Positions 18,033 through 27,343 of a stretch of DNA of 30,158 bases are shown here, piece after piece (the stretch's first letter is position 1; each line of letters begins with the position of its first letter). Both the position numbers and the translations under genes were made by a program. The DNA is from Gracilaria caudata (Eukaryota; Rhodophyta; Florideophyceae; Gracilariales; Gracilariaceae). The stretch lies in NCBI GenBank assembly GCA_030374735.1, contig JASCIV010000230.1, forward strand, positions 1-30,158, read 5' to 3'. Below the pieces are notes generated by a model that saw nothing but the letters and a program-made list of their open reading frames with translations, made no database searches and was not told where the DNA came from.

Positions 18033-20297
18033 TCATGTTTCATCCCTGTAATCAACTTTCGCAGAGCTATGTGGCTCGTGAACTACGACAACATCACTAT
18101 TCCCAGTTACATTCACGGTTAAAGCTTTCATGATTGCCATGCCTTTCAAAATTGTTTCCTCGTATTCATCCTTTGGATTACTCATAGCCACGATAGCTCC
18201 ACCGACTCCGATTTCCACACTTGGGCCATTTAGCACTGCAGTTCTAATCACGACGTTCAAGTCCACAGCTCCGCAGACACTGAGGTAGCCGATGCTCCCG
18301 GAGTATATACCTCTCGCAGAGGTTTCGAGACGGTCTATGATTTCCATGGTTCGGACCTTGGGTGCCCCTGTCATCGAACCCATCGGATAAGCTGCTCGCA
18401 CACAGTCAATGGCGTCGGAAGAAGGCTTTAACTTCCCACAAACAGTGCTCACGAGCTGATGAACGGTTGCGTACGATTCAACCCACATCAGCTTTGGCAC
18501 CGTTACTGAGCCAACTTCACACATACGGCTAAGGTCGTTTCTGACCAAATCAACGATCATGAGGTTCTCGCTACGATCTTTCGGGGAGTTTTGTAACTGA
18601 TGGCGGAGTTTGACGTCCTCTTCATGAGTTCGCCCTCTAGGAAGCGTGCCCTTGATAGGTTTCGATTCTACATGCCCAGATGAAGAGATTTGCAGAAATC
18701 GCTCTGGTGAACTACAACAAACGGCTTGGTCGTCACCAAGTCTCAGGAACGCTGAGAATGGTGAAGGGTTCAGCATGCGTAGAGCGCTGTACAACTCCAG
18801 CGGGTCTGACTCAAAATCAGGAGGTAAAGTCGTGCTCAAACGGTTTGTGAGACACACCTCGTAGCTGTCGCCGTTTTGGATGTATTGCAAGCACTTCTGG
18901 ATATCTGATAGGTACTGACTTCGACTCCTTTCAGGAATGAATCGTAAAGGTGGCTGGACGGCGTCAGAGTGCGGACATGGGTTATCAACGAGAACGTCCT
19001 CATCAGGAATTGTAGCCATTGAGGTCCGGATCTCTTCAAACCAGATGCTTGCATTACGATAATCCTCAAGGCAGCCGTCCCTTGCTAGAGCGACAAGATA
19101 GAGTCTGTTACGTAGATGATCGACAGTTAGGAGGCGATCCGCAAAAATGAACCACGCGTCTGGTAAACTCGAGGAGTGAACATTCTCAATAGCTCCATCG
19201 ACATCGTGTTTCATCTCATACCCAAAGAAGCCTACGTACCCCCCGTTCATTTCTGAAGGAAGTTCGGGGTGTTGCTCGGCTTGACGACTTTTGAGATTCT
19301 TCTGTAAGTAGTCGAAGATAGACATAGGAAAGGTCTCTTTCTTTCTTCGTTTTTGAACCGTAGTGATGCGTTGTGAAACACTGTACGTAACTAGTTCTGA
19401 GAACGGTCCACCGAAGGCACCCATTATAGAGTATCGCGCCGGATGCCCATGGACAAGGCCTAGACACCGCTCGCCACCGCTTGACGAAGGGCATCGGGAC
19501 GAAGGCGCTATCTTCGTGCTGCTGTCAAGCCAAAAAGAATGTCTGGTCTTTCCATATAAGTGTTTGAAAAGAGCAAGCGGAGGCACGGATAGTTGAACGC
19601 TGCGCACCAAAGTTCGAAATGGTGATGAAAAAGATGGTGGTGAATATGAAAAAGGACGATGAACAGGTTGAACGTCGCGATGCAAGGAAGCAAGCTTGAT
19701 GAAGTTGTGAGCCATCCGCCGCCCACACTCTGTGGCTACCGACTCTGGATGAAATTGAAGTCCAAATATAGGCTTCTCAACGTGCCGCACAGCCATAAGG
19801 ATATTGGTATCGCGATCGGTTGTCCAGAGTGTGGGAAGTATGCATGATGGAAGCGAACTGGGTTCGACGCATAAACTATGATATCTTACAACCTTAAACG
19901 AATCTGGTGTGCCGTGTAGCAGCGGACATTCGTGCTTGCTCTTGCTCACGCGGGAAATGATGCCGTGTTTGGGTCCATGCGGAACATGAATAATGTCCGC
20001 ACCGAATACGTGACACAGACCCTGATGACCGAGGCACACAGCGAGAGTGGCGGTATCACCCGATACAATTTCGCGCTGCAATGGAGAGAAGTCGCTAGGT
20101 TTCACAGGGGTTCCAGGGCCCGGGGAGAGAACGAAGGCGTCGAATTGGCCATGATGCGAATGAAGCTCCGAGAGTGATGGATACGCGTCGCTGCGAAAAA
20201 CTTGAGGCGGATGGTTGTTGTTTGCCAGCGCTACAAGATGCGCAAGGTTGTATGTGTATGAGTCGTAATTGTCGATTAACGCCAGACGCAGCGGCAT
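18033..20297 (-). CDS. Bifunctional aminodeoxychorismate synthase (PabA-PabB fusion), folate pathway
   Basis: The 754-residue fusion makes 4-amino-4-deoxychorismate from chorismate and glutamine, the branch step to p-aminobenzoate and folate. The N-terminal glutamine amidotransferase (1-200) has the oxyanion loop SPGPGTP, nucleophile Cys88 in AVCLGHQGL, and His183/Glu185 in LQFHPES. The C-terminal chorismate-binding part (about 290-735) has GGYVGFFGYEMKHDVDG, ENLMIVDLVRNDLSRMCEVG, YPMGSMTGAPKVRTMEIIDR and GVGGAIVAMSNPKDEYEET. Lys549 in KPIKGTLPRGR is the residue that distinguishes ADC synthase from anthranilate synthase (PIAGT). No PabC lyase domain is attached. The start MPLRLALIDNYDSYTYN leaves no room for a plastid transit peptide, unlike plant enzymes. 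The gene is divergent from the ABC transporter, about 510 bp apart. Confidence 0.95.
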   Translation of the reverse strand: MPLRLALIDNYDSYTYNLAHLVALANNNHPPQVFRSDAYPSLSELHSHHGQFDAFVLSPGPGTPVKPSDFSPLQREIVSGDTATLAVCLGHQGLCHVFGADIIHVPHGPKHGIISRVSKSKHECPLLHGTPDSFKVVRYHSLCVEPSSLPSCILPTLWTTDRDTNILMAVRHVEKPIFGLQFHPESVATECGRRMAHNFIKLASLHRDVQPVHRPFSYSPPSFSSPFRTLVRSVQLSVPPLALFKHLYGKTRHSFWLDSSTKIAPSSRCPSSSGGERCLGLVHGHPARYSIMGAFGGPFSELVTYSVSQRITTVQKRRKKETFPMSIFDYLQKNLKSRQAEQHPELPSEMNGGYVGFFGYEMKHDVDGAIENVHSSSLPDAWFIFADRLLTVDHLRNRLYLVALARDGCLEDYRNASIWFEEIRTSMATIPDEDVLVDNPCPHSDAVQPPLRFIPERSRSQYLSDIQKCLQYIQNGDSYEVCLTNRLSTTLPPDFESDPLELYSALRMLNPSPFSAFLRLGDDQAVCCSSPERFLQISSSGHVESKPIKGTLPRGRTHEEDVKLRHQLQNSPKDRSENLMIVDLVRNDLSRMCEVGSVTVPKLMWVESYATVHQLVSTVCGKLKPSSDAIDCVRAAYPMGSMTGAPKVRTMEIIDRLETSARGIYSGSIGYLSVCGAVDLNVVIRTAVLNGPSVEIGVGGAIVAMSNPKDEYEETILKGMAIMKALTVNVTGNSDVVVVHEPHSSAKVDYRDET

Positions 20298-20805
20298 GAT
20301 GGGGGACAGACTGTTGGGATAGGAGAAGGGGCCCCACGTAACGCCGCACCAGGCTCAAAGAGCATCGGTTGTGAGTGAGGTGTGTATCAGCAGTCGCGGT
20401 GGGTGAAGACTTTAGCCGAACGAGGTGGACCGGTTCGGCAGACTTACGGCAGTGCAGTAGCTGCGCCGTAGGCTGCGTGTGCTCTTTCATTGCTATGTAA
20501 CTTATCATAGATGCTGCCGATATGCATGGATGTGGCGATGCCACTGTGAGTGGGACACTTGGACGTTCATGGCGGCGGATGGCGATCACATCTGGCGCAC
20601 GTGTGCTCACTTGCAACCACCGATTCATGTTTGCACACGGTACTGCAAAGTTTGCAGGGGCAACGCCGGAAATGAAAGCTGCATCACTGACAGATCAAAC
20701 CGAGATTTGGTTGTATGCGCTTCACATAGACTCAGCCCGCCTAACCTACGACCTGTTCCCTTGTAGCCGCGCTGAGCTACAACAGACCTAACCCCGCCCT
20801 TCGCA
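20298..20805. other. Divergent intergenic region (ADC synthase / ABC transporter)
   Basis: About 508 bp presumably carrying both promoters. The frames in it overlap one another and show no domain. No clear TATA is seen. Confidence 0.5.
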
Positions 20806-22833
20806 ATGACCTCAACACCCGCCACGTTCGTCTCCACGTTTACTCCCTCCCGACACTCTTGCAAAAACTTCTGCAAAACAACAACATGGCAGCGCTGTGC
20901 ACCGCGCCGAGTGGTACTCAGACGACCACGAAGAACAACTACAATATCTCAGTTGCCAAGTCCGCAGCCCTCTTCGAACGGCGTTGACAAGGAATTTCCG
21001 AGCTCTTCGAATGGGGTAGACAACGAAACACCATCGAACGAAACCGAGGCTGAGCGGAAGCGGAGGGAGGTAGGCCGTCTACTGTCCCTTTTCTCTCGCC
21101 TGGCACTGCCATACTGGCGAGCAGAAAAACAAGCAAGGAGGGATTTGGCTGGCGTGATTGCGCTCACCTTCCTACAATCAGGTGTTTCAGTTCTGTTCTC
21201 TTTTGTATCGCGCGACTTTTGGACTGCGTTGAATACCAAGAACATAGAACTCTTTTATCATCAAGCGGAAATCTTCTTCATAACATTGGTTGCGTTCACT
21301 CCTGTAGTAGTGTATTACCAATACTTTCGAGACAGGTGCGCACTGCGTTGGCGAGACTGGATTACTGATAGAGTTCTGAAACAGTACTGCTCCAATCGCA
21401 ACTTCTATACTCTTGAGACCGTGGACAATCCTGACCAACGTATAGCGCAGGACCTTAACTCTTTCACCACTGAATCAATAGCTCTTGTTTTGACCTTGCT
21501 TGTGTCTGCAATCGACCTGGTTTCATTTTCTGCAATCTTGTTCTCCATTTATCCCTACCTGTTCGTAGTTCTTCTCATATACGCATCCACTGGCACTTAT
21601 CTGACCGCAGTTCTCGGAAAGCGACTCATCGGCCTCAACTACAACCAAATTGTACGCGAAGCTGACCTGCGCTATGGTTTGATTCGAATGCGCGAGAATG
21701 CGGAAAGCATTGCCTTCTTTAACGGTGAACAAAGAGAAGAAGTAGAAATCCAACGTCGTTTAAAGTCTGCCATCGAGAATATGGGAGAGGTCATTAACCT
21801 TCGAAAACAGGTTGGATTCCTGCAAACAGGTTATAAATATGCTGTTCGCATTCTGCCGGCCGTCTGTGTTGCCCCAAGGTACTTCGCGGGAGCCATTGAA
21901 TTGGGAAGCGTAACACAAAGTTTCAGTGCATTCTCGCACATTCTTGACGATCTCAGTCTTGTCGTCAACCGATTCGATAGCCTGAGTCAATTTGGAGCTG
22001 GTATCGATCGGCTTGCTGAGTTTGTTCAAGCGCTGGAAGACAACATGGCGGAGGAGCAGAAGACGTTTGGCACCCATTCTGAGAAAACGCCCTCGAAAGG
22101 CCGTGGACACCGAGGCGGTATCATCCTGAACAGGATACCTGGAAGGTCAAGAGGGCTGTCTGTTCAAAACCTCACTCTGTTCACCCCTGACGATGAGATG
22201 CCAAGAATGTTGATAGAGAACTTGTCATTTAGTCTTTCTCCAGGCGAGCGATTGTTGGTGTGTGGTCCTTCCGGGAACGGGAAATCTTCTCTTCTAAGGG
22301 CTATTGCAGGATTATGGACCAACGGGCGTGGCACTGTCACATGCCCTGACGAAAATGGTGTCTTCTTTCTACCGCAAAAGCCGTACTGCACTTTAGGGTC
22401 CTTGCGTGACAACCTCGTTTACCCCAAGGATGCGAAGACGGCAAATATTTCTGACGGTGCTCTGCTTCGAGCGTTGGATCTCGTTCACTTGGCCAAGTTG
22501 CCAGCGAGAATGGGCGGGTTAGATGCTGTGCTGGATTGGGGAGAGGTTTTGAGTTTAGGTGAGCAGCAAAGGCTACAGTTCGCGCGCTTATTCCTGTCGG
22601 GAACAGGAATAGCAATAATTGATGAAGGCACAAGCGCGTTAAGTGTACAAATTGAGAAGTTAATGTATGATTTAGTGACAGGAATGGGCGCAACAGTTGT
22701 CAGCGTCGGTCACCGTCCCACATTGTTGGGCTATCACGACCGAATTCTGAGACTACGGGTCGGTTTGTGGGAGCTTGATGACATCACACAGAAAGAACGT
22801 GATCAAGTCGTCACACAACCCCTCTGTTCATAG
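20806..22833 (+). CDS. Half-size ABC transporter of the cyanobacterial YddA/SbmA-like (ABCD2-type) group, probably plastid
   Basis: The 675-residue protein begins with a basic, Ser/Thr-rich segment (1-50, MTSTPATFVSTFTPSRHSCK) that looks like an organelle transit peptide. The permease half (about 100-410) has several membrane helices and the family strings FVSRDFWTALNTKN and WRDWITDRVLKQY, plus NPDQRIAQDL (208-217), a YddA/SbmA hallmark. The ATPase domain (about 450-655) has Walker A GPSGNGKSS (487-495), the Q-loop FLPQKPY, signature LSLGEQQRL, Walker B GIAIIDEGTSAL and the H-loop VSVGHR. Half-transporters of this group dimerise; the plant relative ABCD2 is plastid-predicted and its substrate is unsettled. 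The Walker B shows DEG where DEA or DEP is usual. An 11-residue tandem duplication sits in the linker (56-77). Confidence 0.88.
   Translation: MTSTPATFVSTFTPSRHSCKNFCKTTTWQRCAPRRVVLRRPRRTTTISQLPSPQPSSNGVDKEFPSSSNGVDNETPSNETEAERKRREVGRLLSLFSRLALPYWRAEKQARRDLAGVIALTFLQSGVSVLFSFVSRDFWTALNTKNIELFYHQAEIFFITLVAFTPVVVYYQYFRDRCALRWRDWITDRVLKQYCSNRNFYTLETVDNPDQRIAQDLNSFTTESIALVLTLLVSAIDLVSFSAILFSIYPYLFVVLLIYASTGTYLTAVLGKRLIGLNYNQIVREADLRYGLIRMRENAESIAFFNGEQREEVEIQRRLKSAIENMGEVINLRKQVGFLQTGYKYAVRILPAVCVAPRYFAGAIELGSVTQSFSAFSHILDDLSLVVNRFDSLSQFGAGIDRLAEFVQALEDNMAEEQKTFGTHSEKTPSKGRGHRGGIILNRIPGRSRGLSVQNLTLFTPDDEMPRMLIENLSFSLSPGERLLVCGPSGNGKSSLLRAIAGLWTNGRGTVTCPDENGVFFLPQKPYCTLGSLRDNLVYPKDAKTANISDGALLRALDLVHLAKLPARMGGLDAVLDWGEVLSLGEQQRLQFARLFLSGTGIAIIDEGTSALSVQIEKLMYDLVTGMGATVVSVGHRPTLLGYHDRILRLRVGLWELDDITQKERDQVVTQPLCS
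20971..21036 (+). repeat. 33-nt in-frame tandem duplication inside the ABC transporter gene
   Basis: Units 20971-21003 and 21004-21036 encode SSNGVDKEFPS and SSNGVDNETPS. Most differences lie at third codon positions, so the duplication is not recent. It falls in the unstructured linker between presequence and permease. Confidence 0.85.
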
Positions 22834-23082
22834 CAAGATGCAGGCTGTATAGATTACCTCTGCAAACATAAAATCGGAAGTGGGGTGACTGTACGGTCTC
22901 CTCTGAAAAAAAACGTCGTCGTATCTGAATGGTATTGTAGTAGTTTCGTATCCAACAACCCTGCAGAGTCCTTACCGCTGTCGAGTCTAACAGAGGGAAC
23001 AGCCATTTCTTCTTCCAAAGAGCATATCACGAAACGAGTTCTGCAGCTCAGCATACTAATCTGCCTTCGCTGGATGTGCTCT

Positions 23083-25158
23083 TCAAGATCGCAGGTAGGT
23101 CGGCATTTCATGAAGGTCGGCGCTGACGTCGCAGAGCCACGTCGGGCCCTTAAGCCTTTCCCCAACTGCCGTTGCAGTTCGTAGGTCTACCCTTTTCCAA
23201 AACCCTTGGGGAATAAAAACATTCCGCCGCCTTTGACCCTTGTGGACAACCGGAGCAACAATTACCTCGTTGCCTATCAGGAACTGGTCATAAATTTCTT
23301 CGGGACCTCGCAGCCACCACATGGGTCTGCAGATTGGCGTGTAGCTTTCTGCAGCGCTTCTCAGACATCGTCTGATATACTTCCAGAAAAACTTCTGTCT
23401 CCATCTCAAAGCATCTTGGCAGAGTCTATCACATTTATCCCCAAACTGCCAGGGTGGAATGCTAAATTGCAACGCAGGCATAGCCACACTTGCTTGCGCC
23501 CAGCGAATCATTAATTCTTCGCATGGAACTTCATCACCATAAGCATTCCCAGCAATGTAGTCCGGGATGCAAAAGGGATAGCCCAGGATTCCGGCAGTGA
23601 GGAGTGCGGCCAAAACGCTTGCTAACCCATTTTCTAGGCCCCATGTCGAGAACCGATCAAATAACCTGAACAAAGTGGGCACACTCTGACATCCTCGCAC
23701 GCCACATCTTACCTCTGAAACGCGTGCCACAGGGACTACATGCTTGATCCAGGCTCTTGTGTACTCATTCGGAGACTCCAAGATATCTTGAACTGTCGCA
23801 TCTGCGGGCAGAAAACTGGGCTCGCCAGCATCAAACTTGAAGCCATCTATCCCATATTCCTCCATCAAAGTGCGAAGACGACGAGTGACCCATACTCTAG
23901 CACGAAGATCATTTAGGTTAATAGCGGCTACTCTAGTTGGTTGCCACCATGCAAAACTCCCTATATGTCCGTTGCGGGTTTTCACAAAGAAAGGTGCCGT
24001 CTCTTCCGAGGTGACGGCTTCGGAATCCAAATCGGCAAATGGAGTAATCCAGAGCGTCACGAGGAATCCTAGCTCGTGGAGTTCGTCAACCATGGATTTA
24101 GGATCGGGGAACTTCTTTGAGTCGAATTGAAAATCACCATACTTGGTACTCCATCTGTCGTCAATCCCCATAACCGAACGAGGTAAGCCACGTTCGGCAA
24201 TTTCCTTGGCGAAATTGATTACATCGTCCTGGGTAACGTCAGCTTTGTAACGTGCCCAAGTACTCCATATAGGGTCTTGTATCACGCTAGCGTTCGGCAT
24301 ATCTCGAGGACCGAACGCCGTCTGTACGCTTCGCAAACCTTTTTCACATGCTTCTTTTAGATTTTTGCTTCCAGACAGGGTAAAGATCAAGTTCGGTGAG
24401 TTGGGCATCGCAGAATCGGAAAGCCAAGGGTGCCTTACGTATGGCCAGTCATACCTGCTGCGACTTTGAAGTGTGATAGTGCCATCTCCTCTGCCATCAT
24501 CCGCAAAGGGAAGAATGTCACGCGTAAAGTTCGCAACGCCCGTTCCCCAACACAACGGTTCAGGAGATAACCCATGTTTCGGAGTTCCATTGAAAGCCAT
24601 ATGAAGGCAAGAACTCCGATCATCGACATGAATGGAAGCTCCGTGCGAGCTATACATTGTCGGTTCCAGTAATGTACAAATCCCGTTTGGGCCGTTGTCG
24701 AAAGGGTAGAAAGGACCAAGTTCTAGTCGTGCATGGTTCAAAGGCCAATGTTGGTGCATTAGATGACCTAGACCAAACCAGTTTTCACTTGCAACCGGAA
24801 TACGGGCAGTAACGGTTTCCGAGGTGGTAAACGCATTGATGCGGAAGGAAGACGGTGGTATTGGTGTGATGTAGAGGCCTGTATTGTGCTGCGAGAAGCA
24901 ATGGGTGTTTGTCTTGCCGTCAATGGTTAAAAAGGGGCGATCCGGGAATGTCAAGGCAGGGAGCGATATTGTTGTGGTGACAAGATGACGACCCTTGTGA
25001 ATAAGTGTCAATGTCGGGTTGTCGAATACCAAAGAGACCTGTAGCTTGCACGTACCATCAGGGCTGGTAATCGTCAAATCATCTGGTGCTTCATTCATGA
25101 TTGGAGACTGAGATTTCCATGCGCCGGTCCAGCATTTATCAACAGTCCTCGGGTTCAC
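23083..25158 (-). CDS. Glycoside hydrolase family 31, MYORG-like alpha-glycosidase
   Basis: The 691-residue protein has a beta-rich N-terminal domain (about 25-270) and a GH31 barrel. The barrel shows PIWSTWARYKADVTQDDV (296-313), MGIDDRWSTKYGDFQFD, LGFLVTLWITPFAD and GIDGFKFDAGEPSFLP. Asp443 of KFDAGE is the expected nucleophile. LFDRFSTWGLENGLAS follows, where Asp501 aligns with the acid/base Asp by my alignment from memory. IPDYIAGNAYGDEVP, MPALQFSIPPWQFGDKCDRL and the C-terminal beta part FLIGNEVIVAPVVHKGQRRR come last. These strings fit the MYORG-like branch (alpha-galactosidase-type in animals), rather than starch-type alpha-glucosidases. No signal peptide or membrane anchor is evident from MNPRTVDKCW or from the alternative start M21, so a cytosolic place is possible. 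It is convergent with the ABC gene (about 250 bp). Confidence 0.9.
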   Translation of the reverse strand: MNPRTVDKCWTGAWKSQSPIMNEAPDDLTITSPDGTCKLQVSLVFDNPTLTLIHKGRHLVTTTISLPALTFPDRPFLTIDGKTNTHCFSQHNTGLYITPIPPSSFRINAFTTSETVTARIPVASENWFGLGHLMHQHWPLNHARLELGPFYPFDNGPNGICTLLEPTMYSSHGASIHVDDRSSCLHMAFNGTPKHGLSPEPLCWGTGVANFTRDILPFADDGRGDGTITLQSRSRYDWPYVRHPWLSDSAMPNSPNLIFTLSGSKNLKEACEKGLRSVQTAFGPRDMPNASVIQDPIWSTWARYKADVTQDDVINFAKEIAERGLPRSVMGIDDRWSTKYGDFQFDSKKFPDPKSMVDELHELGFLVTLWITPFADLDSEAVTSEETAPFFVKTRNGHIGSFAWWQPTRVAAINLNDLRARVWVTRRLRTLMEEYGIDGFKFDAGEPSFLPADATVQDILESPNEYTRAWIKHVVPVARVSEVRCGVRGCQSVPTLFRLFDRFSTWGLENGLASVLAALLTAGILGYPFCIPDYIAGNAYGDEVPCEELMIRWAQASVAMPALQFSIPPWQFGDKCDRLCQDALRWRQKFFWKYIRRCLRSAAESYTPICRPMWWLRGPEEIYDQFLIGNEVIVAPVVHKGQRRRNVFIPQGFWKRVDLRTATAVGERLKGPTWLCDVSADLHEMPTYLRS

Positions 25159-25969
25159 GCATTTAAAACAACAGTTGCAAAGGATGGGTTTACGTCAAAG
25201 GGAACGACTGAAACGTGCAGCATGGAGATAGAATGCACACGATCTCAGACGGAAAAATATGATATTTGTGGATCATTCCATCATGACATGTGATCATGTG
25301 ATAACATAAAAGTCTATATTTATCAGCTCATCATTATGATGACTACCCACCTGTCCTCAGCTAGCTCCCACTCCCTATCTCTCTCATTTATAGGTCATAA
25401 TGCTGCGTCTTTGCAATACGCAGCACCGAACGTTGTTTGGCAAAGAAACGAAGGTCTTTTCTCATCTTTTTCGTCCCTGTGCCCTTAGTGATAGCTCGTA
25501 TGTTCTGCCTTCGCTCAAATTCCAGCCATCTGAATGATTTCCAGTGACTGAAGTGCATTGCGACCTCGATTGCTTGAGTGAAGAGATTGCTCTCGTGCAT
25601 CAACTTTGAAGGACTCAAGCGATCCGCCTTCACGTGGTGAGTCTGTCTTCCTTCGGGAAGCGAAACGGATCTGCGGTCGGGTCTCCAACGGAGGCCGGAA
25701 TCTTTTCAGGATGTCGATTAGAAAATGGCCTGGAAAGGTTTTGGCCTTCCTAGTGAGAGAACGTTTCTTCGAACAGAAACGTTATGTAGTACGCCGTAAT
25801 TAGGCTATTACACCCATGAAGAGAGAGAGAGATCAACTTTGAAACTACACAACGCGTGAGACACGTCTAGCGTCAATTGAGTCCAGTGAAAAGTTTGATT
25901 AGACAAGTGCCACAGAAGTTTTTGGCCTTTCTACAGAGAGAAAACTTTCTTTGAAAGTTTTACTACAGC
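25159..25969. other. Intergenic region with an imperfect direct repeat
   Basis: The first 200 bp are AT-rich with small palindromes (for example CACATGATCATGTG-like and ATCATTATGAT at 25265-25345) and probably hold the GH31 promoter. From 25388 to 25633 there is an 81-codon minus frame rich in Arg/Lys that I could not assign. Two approximately 90-bp diverged repeats follow. Confidence 0.5.
25716..25808 (+). repeat. Imperfect direct repeat, copy A
   Basis: The copy starts GATTAGAAAATGGCC and carries TTTTGGCCTTCCTAGTGAGA and GTAATTAGGC. Copy B (25897-25985) has the same blocks in the same order with substitutions and a few indels, roughly two thirds identical by eye. Confidence 0.6.
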
Positions 25970-25985
25970 TCAGTAATTAGAGGCC
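25897..25985 (+). repeat. Imperfect direct repeat, copy B
   Basis: The copy starts GATTAGACAAGTGCC and carries TTTTTGGCCTTTCTACAGAG and GTAATTAGAGGCC. Its end overlaps the last codons and stop of the pfkB gene, so copy A may be a duplicated 3'UTR of that gene or of a lost paralogue. Confidence 0.6.
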
Positions 25986-27343
25986 ATTGTCCGCAATAAA
26001 GAAGAAGAAGAGTCCAGTGAAAGCATCTGCTCTACCTGAGCTTGAGATCCTATGCCAGATACTCCAGCTCCATGTTGCATGCACGTTGCAGCAGCCATAG
26101 CATTCGCCAGAATGCAGCAATCTCTCAGTTCAAGCTTATGCACCAATCTGCCGGCAAGAAATGCACCGATAAACGCATCGCCTGCTCCTATCGAGTCTCG
26201 GTAAGTGTCACGTAGATCAAAACCTGGCGCGCTGCAAATCTCGTCCCCCATGGTCGTCTTGGCGAACGCATGACATCCATGAGAGCCGTCTTTGAGGACG
26301 ATCGTTTTTGCACTCGAAAAGAACGGCAGAGTCCGAACTATGGCTTCGAGGTCCTCTTTACCAGTTAGCGTTTTCGCTTCTTCGTAGTTCAATGAGATAC
26401 CTTGCGCGGAGTTGAGAATCTGTAAGAAAAGATCATCCTTTCGCCGCAAAAGAGATTCGGTCGCTGCTTGAGGATCAACCCAAATCTCACATTCATGCCT
26501 CATAGCCACATGAAAACATTGCTGCACTAATTCCCGATCACTGTGTAGTGCGTAGCCATCGATTATAAGAGCTTTAGATGTTCTCACAAGGTCCTCCATA
26601 GCTTTTGGGAGACACTCATTGTAGAGCTCTTGGCTTTGAAAATCCTCGTTTGATGCAAGGAATGTGTGCGAACCAGATGGATCGAAAAGAGCCGCACATG
26701 TCGGAACAGTTCCCCTCGGATGAGACACAAGGCCTTGCACGTCAATTCCCTCTCTCTCTGTGGCGCTTCGTAGATACCGAGAAAGCAATAGATCACTCGG
26801 ACGAAGATCTTCTCGTTCGTCGCCGATATACGCAATGGCAGCCGATTTTGCTTTCAGCCTTGTAGCGCTTATGAGCGCGTTTAATGAACCACCTATTTCA
26901 AAGAAAGCGCCATCTCGTAGTCTTTGATGCTCACCATTGGAAACTGGATAGTGACTGATCGGTAGCATGATATCAATGCACATATTTCCAACGGACACAA
27001 TGTCTATGAGCTTCATTGAGGCACTCTCGGTCGAATTCATCATCAGTCTCGCCTTCTTGCCAGTTATCCGCTGTGCAGCAGGAGCAAACGTAGTGAATTC
27101 GGGTGCAACTCGCCCAAATACGTTTGTCACAAACTGGATAGGTGAAGTTTGGCCCCTGGAGAGTAAACGTTTCTTACGAAAACAGGACGAAGACGGCTTT
27201 TCCGAGAAGGGGAGTGGCCGTATTGGTGCGTGATTAAACGCAAGCAAAAACTGCACCGATGGTGTAGCCATGGTACTGCAGGGAGGGCAGAGCGCATCCT
27301 GGATATGAGAGTTTACTAGCACCGTCTCTTTTCTTCTCTCCAC
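25970..27343 (-). CDS. pfkB-family carbohydrate kinase (substrate unknown)
   Basis: The ribokinase-like fold spans about residues 113-445. It starts at IVSVGNMCIDIMLPISHYP, followed by the substrate-side string FFEIGGSLNALISATRLKAK (148-167) and YIGDERED. IWVDPQAA and ISLNYEEAKTLTG come in the middle, and the pfkB signature DSIGAGDAFIGAFLAGRL (383-400) includes the catalytic-base Asp389 and the anion-hole GAGD. Family members phosphorylate sugars, nucleosides or related alcohols with ATP; the substrate cannot be read here. Residues 25-100 before the domain are rich in Ser, Arg and Lys and may be an organelle presequence. The better start may be M25 (MATPSVQFLLAFNH, 27271). The overall length of 457 exceeds the usual 300-370 because of this extension. 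Confidence 0.88.
   Translation of the reverse strand: MERRKETVLVNSHIQDALCPPCSTMATPSVQFLLAFNHAPIRPLPFSEKPSSSCFRKKRLLSRGQTSPIQFVTNVFGRVAPEFTTFAPAAQRITGKKARLMMNSTESASMKLIDIVSVGNMCIDIMLPISHYPVSNGEHQRLRDGAFFEIGGSLNALISATRLKAKSAAIAYIGDEREDLRPSDLLLSRYLRSATEREGIDVQGLVSHPRGTVPTCAALFDPSGSHTFLASNEDFQSQELYNECLPKAMEDLVRTSKALIIDGYALHSDRELVQQCFHVAMRHECEIWVDPQAATESLLRRKDDLFLQILNSAQGISLNYEEAKTLTGKEDLEAIVRTLPFFSSAKTIVLKDGSHGCHAFAKTTMGDEICSAPGFDLRDTYRDSIGAGDAFIGAFLAGRLVHKLELRDCCILANAMAAATCMQHGAGVSGIGSQAQVEQMLSLDSSSSLLRTMASNY

Noticed and set aside
23620..23640. Loss of the GH31 acid/base residue (WGLENGL instead of WG-D-GL)
   Set aside because: On closer alignment the acid/base Asp of the MYORG branch falls eight residues earlier, at Asp501 (LFDRF), which is conserved.
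25388..25633. 81-codon minus-strand frame
   Set aside because: It is Arg/Lys-rich with no recognised motif or conserved start. It was kept only as part of the intergenic description.
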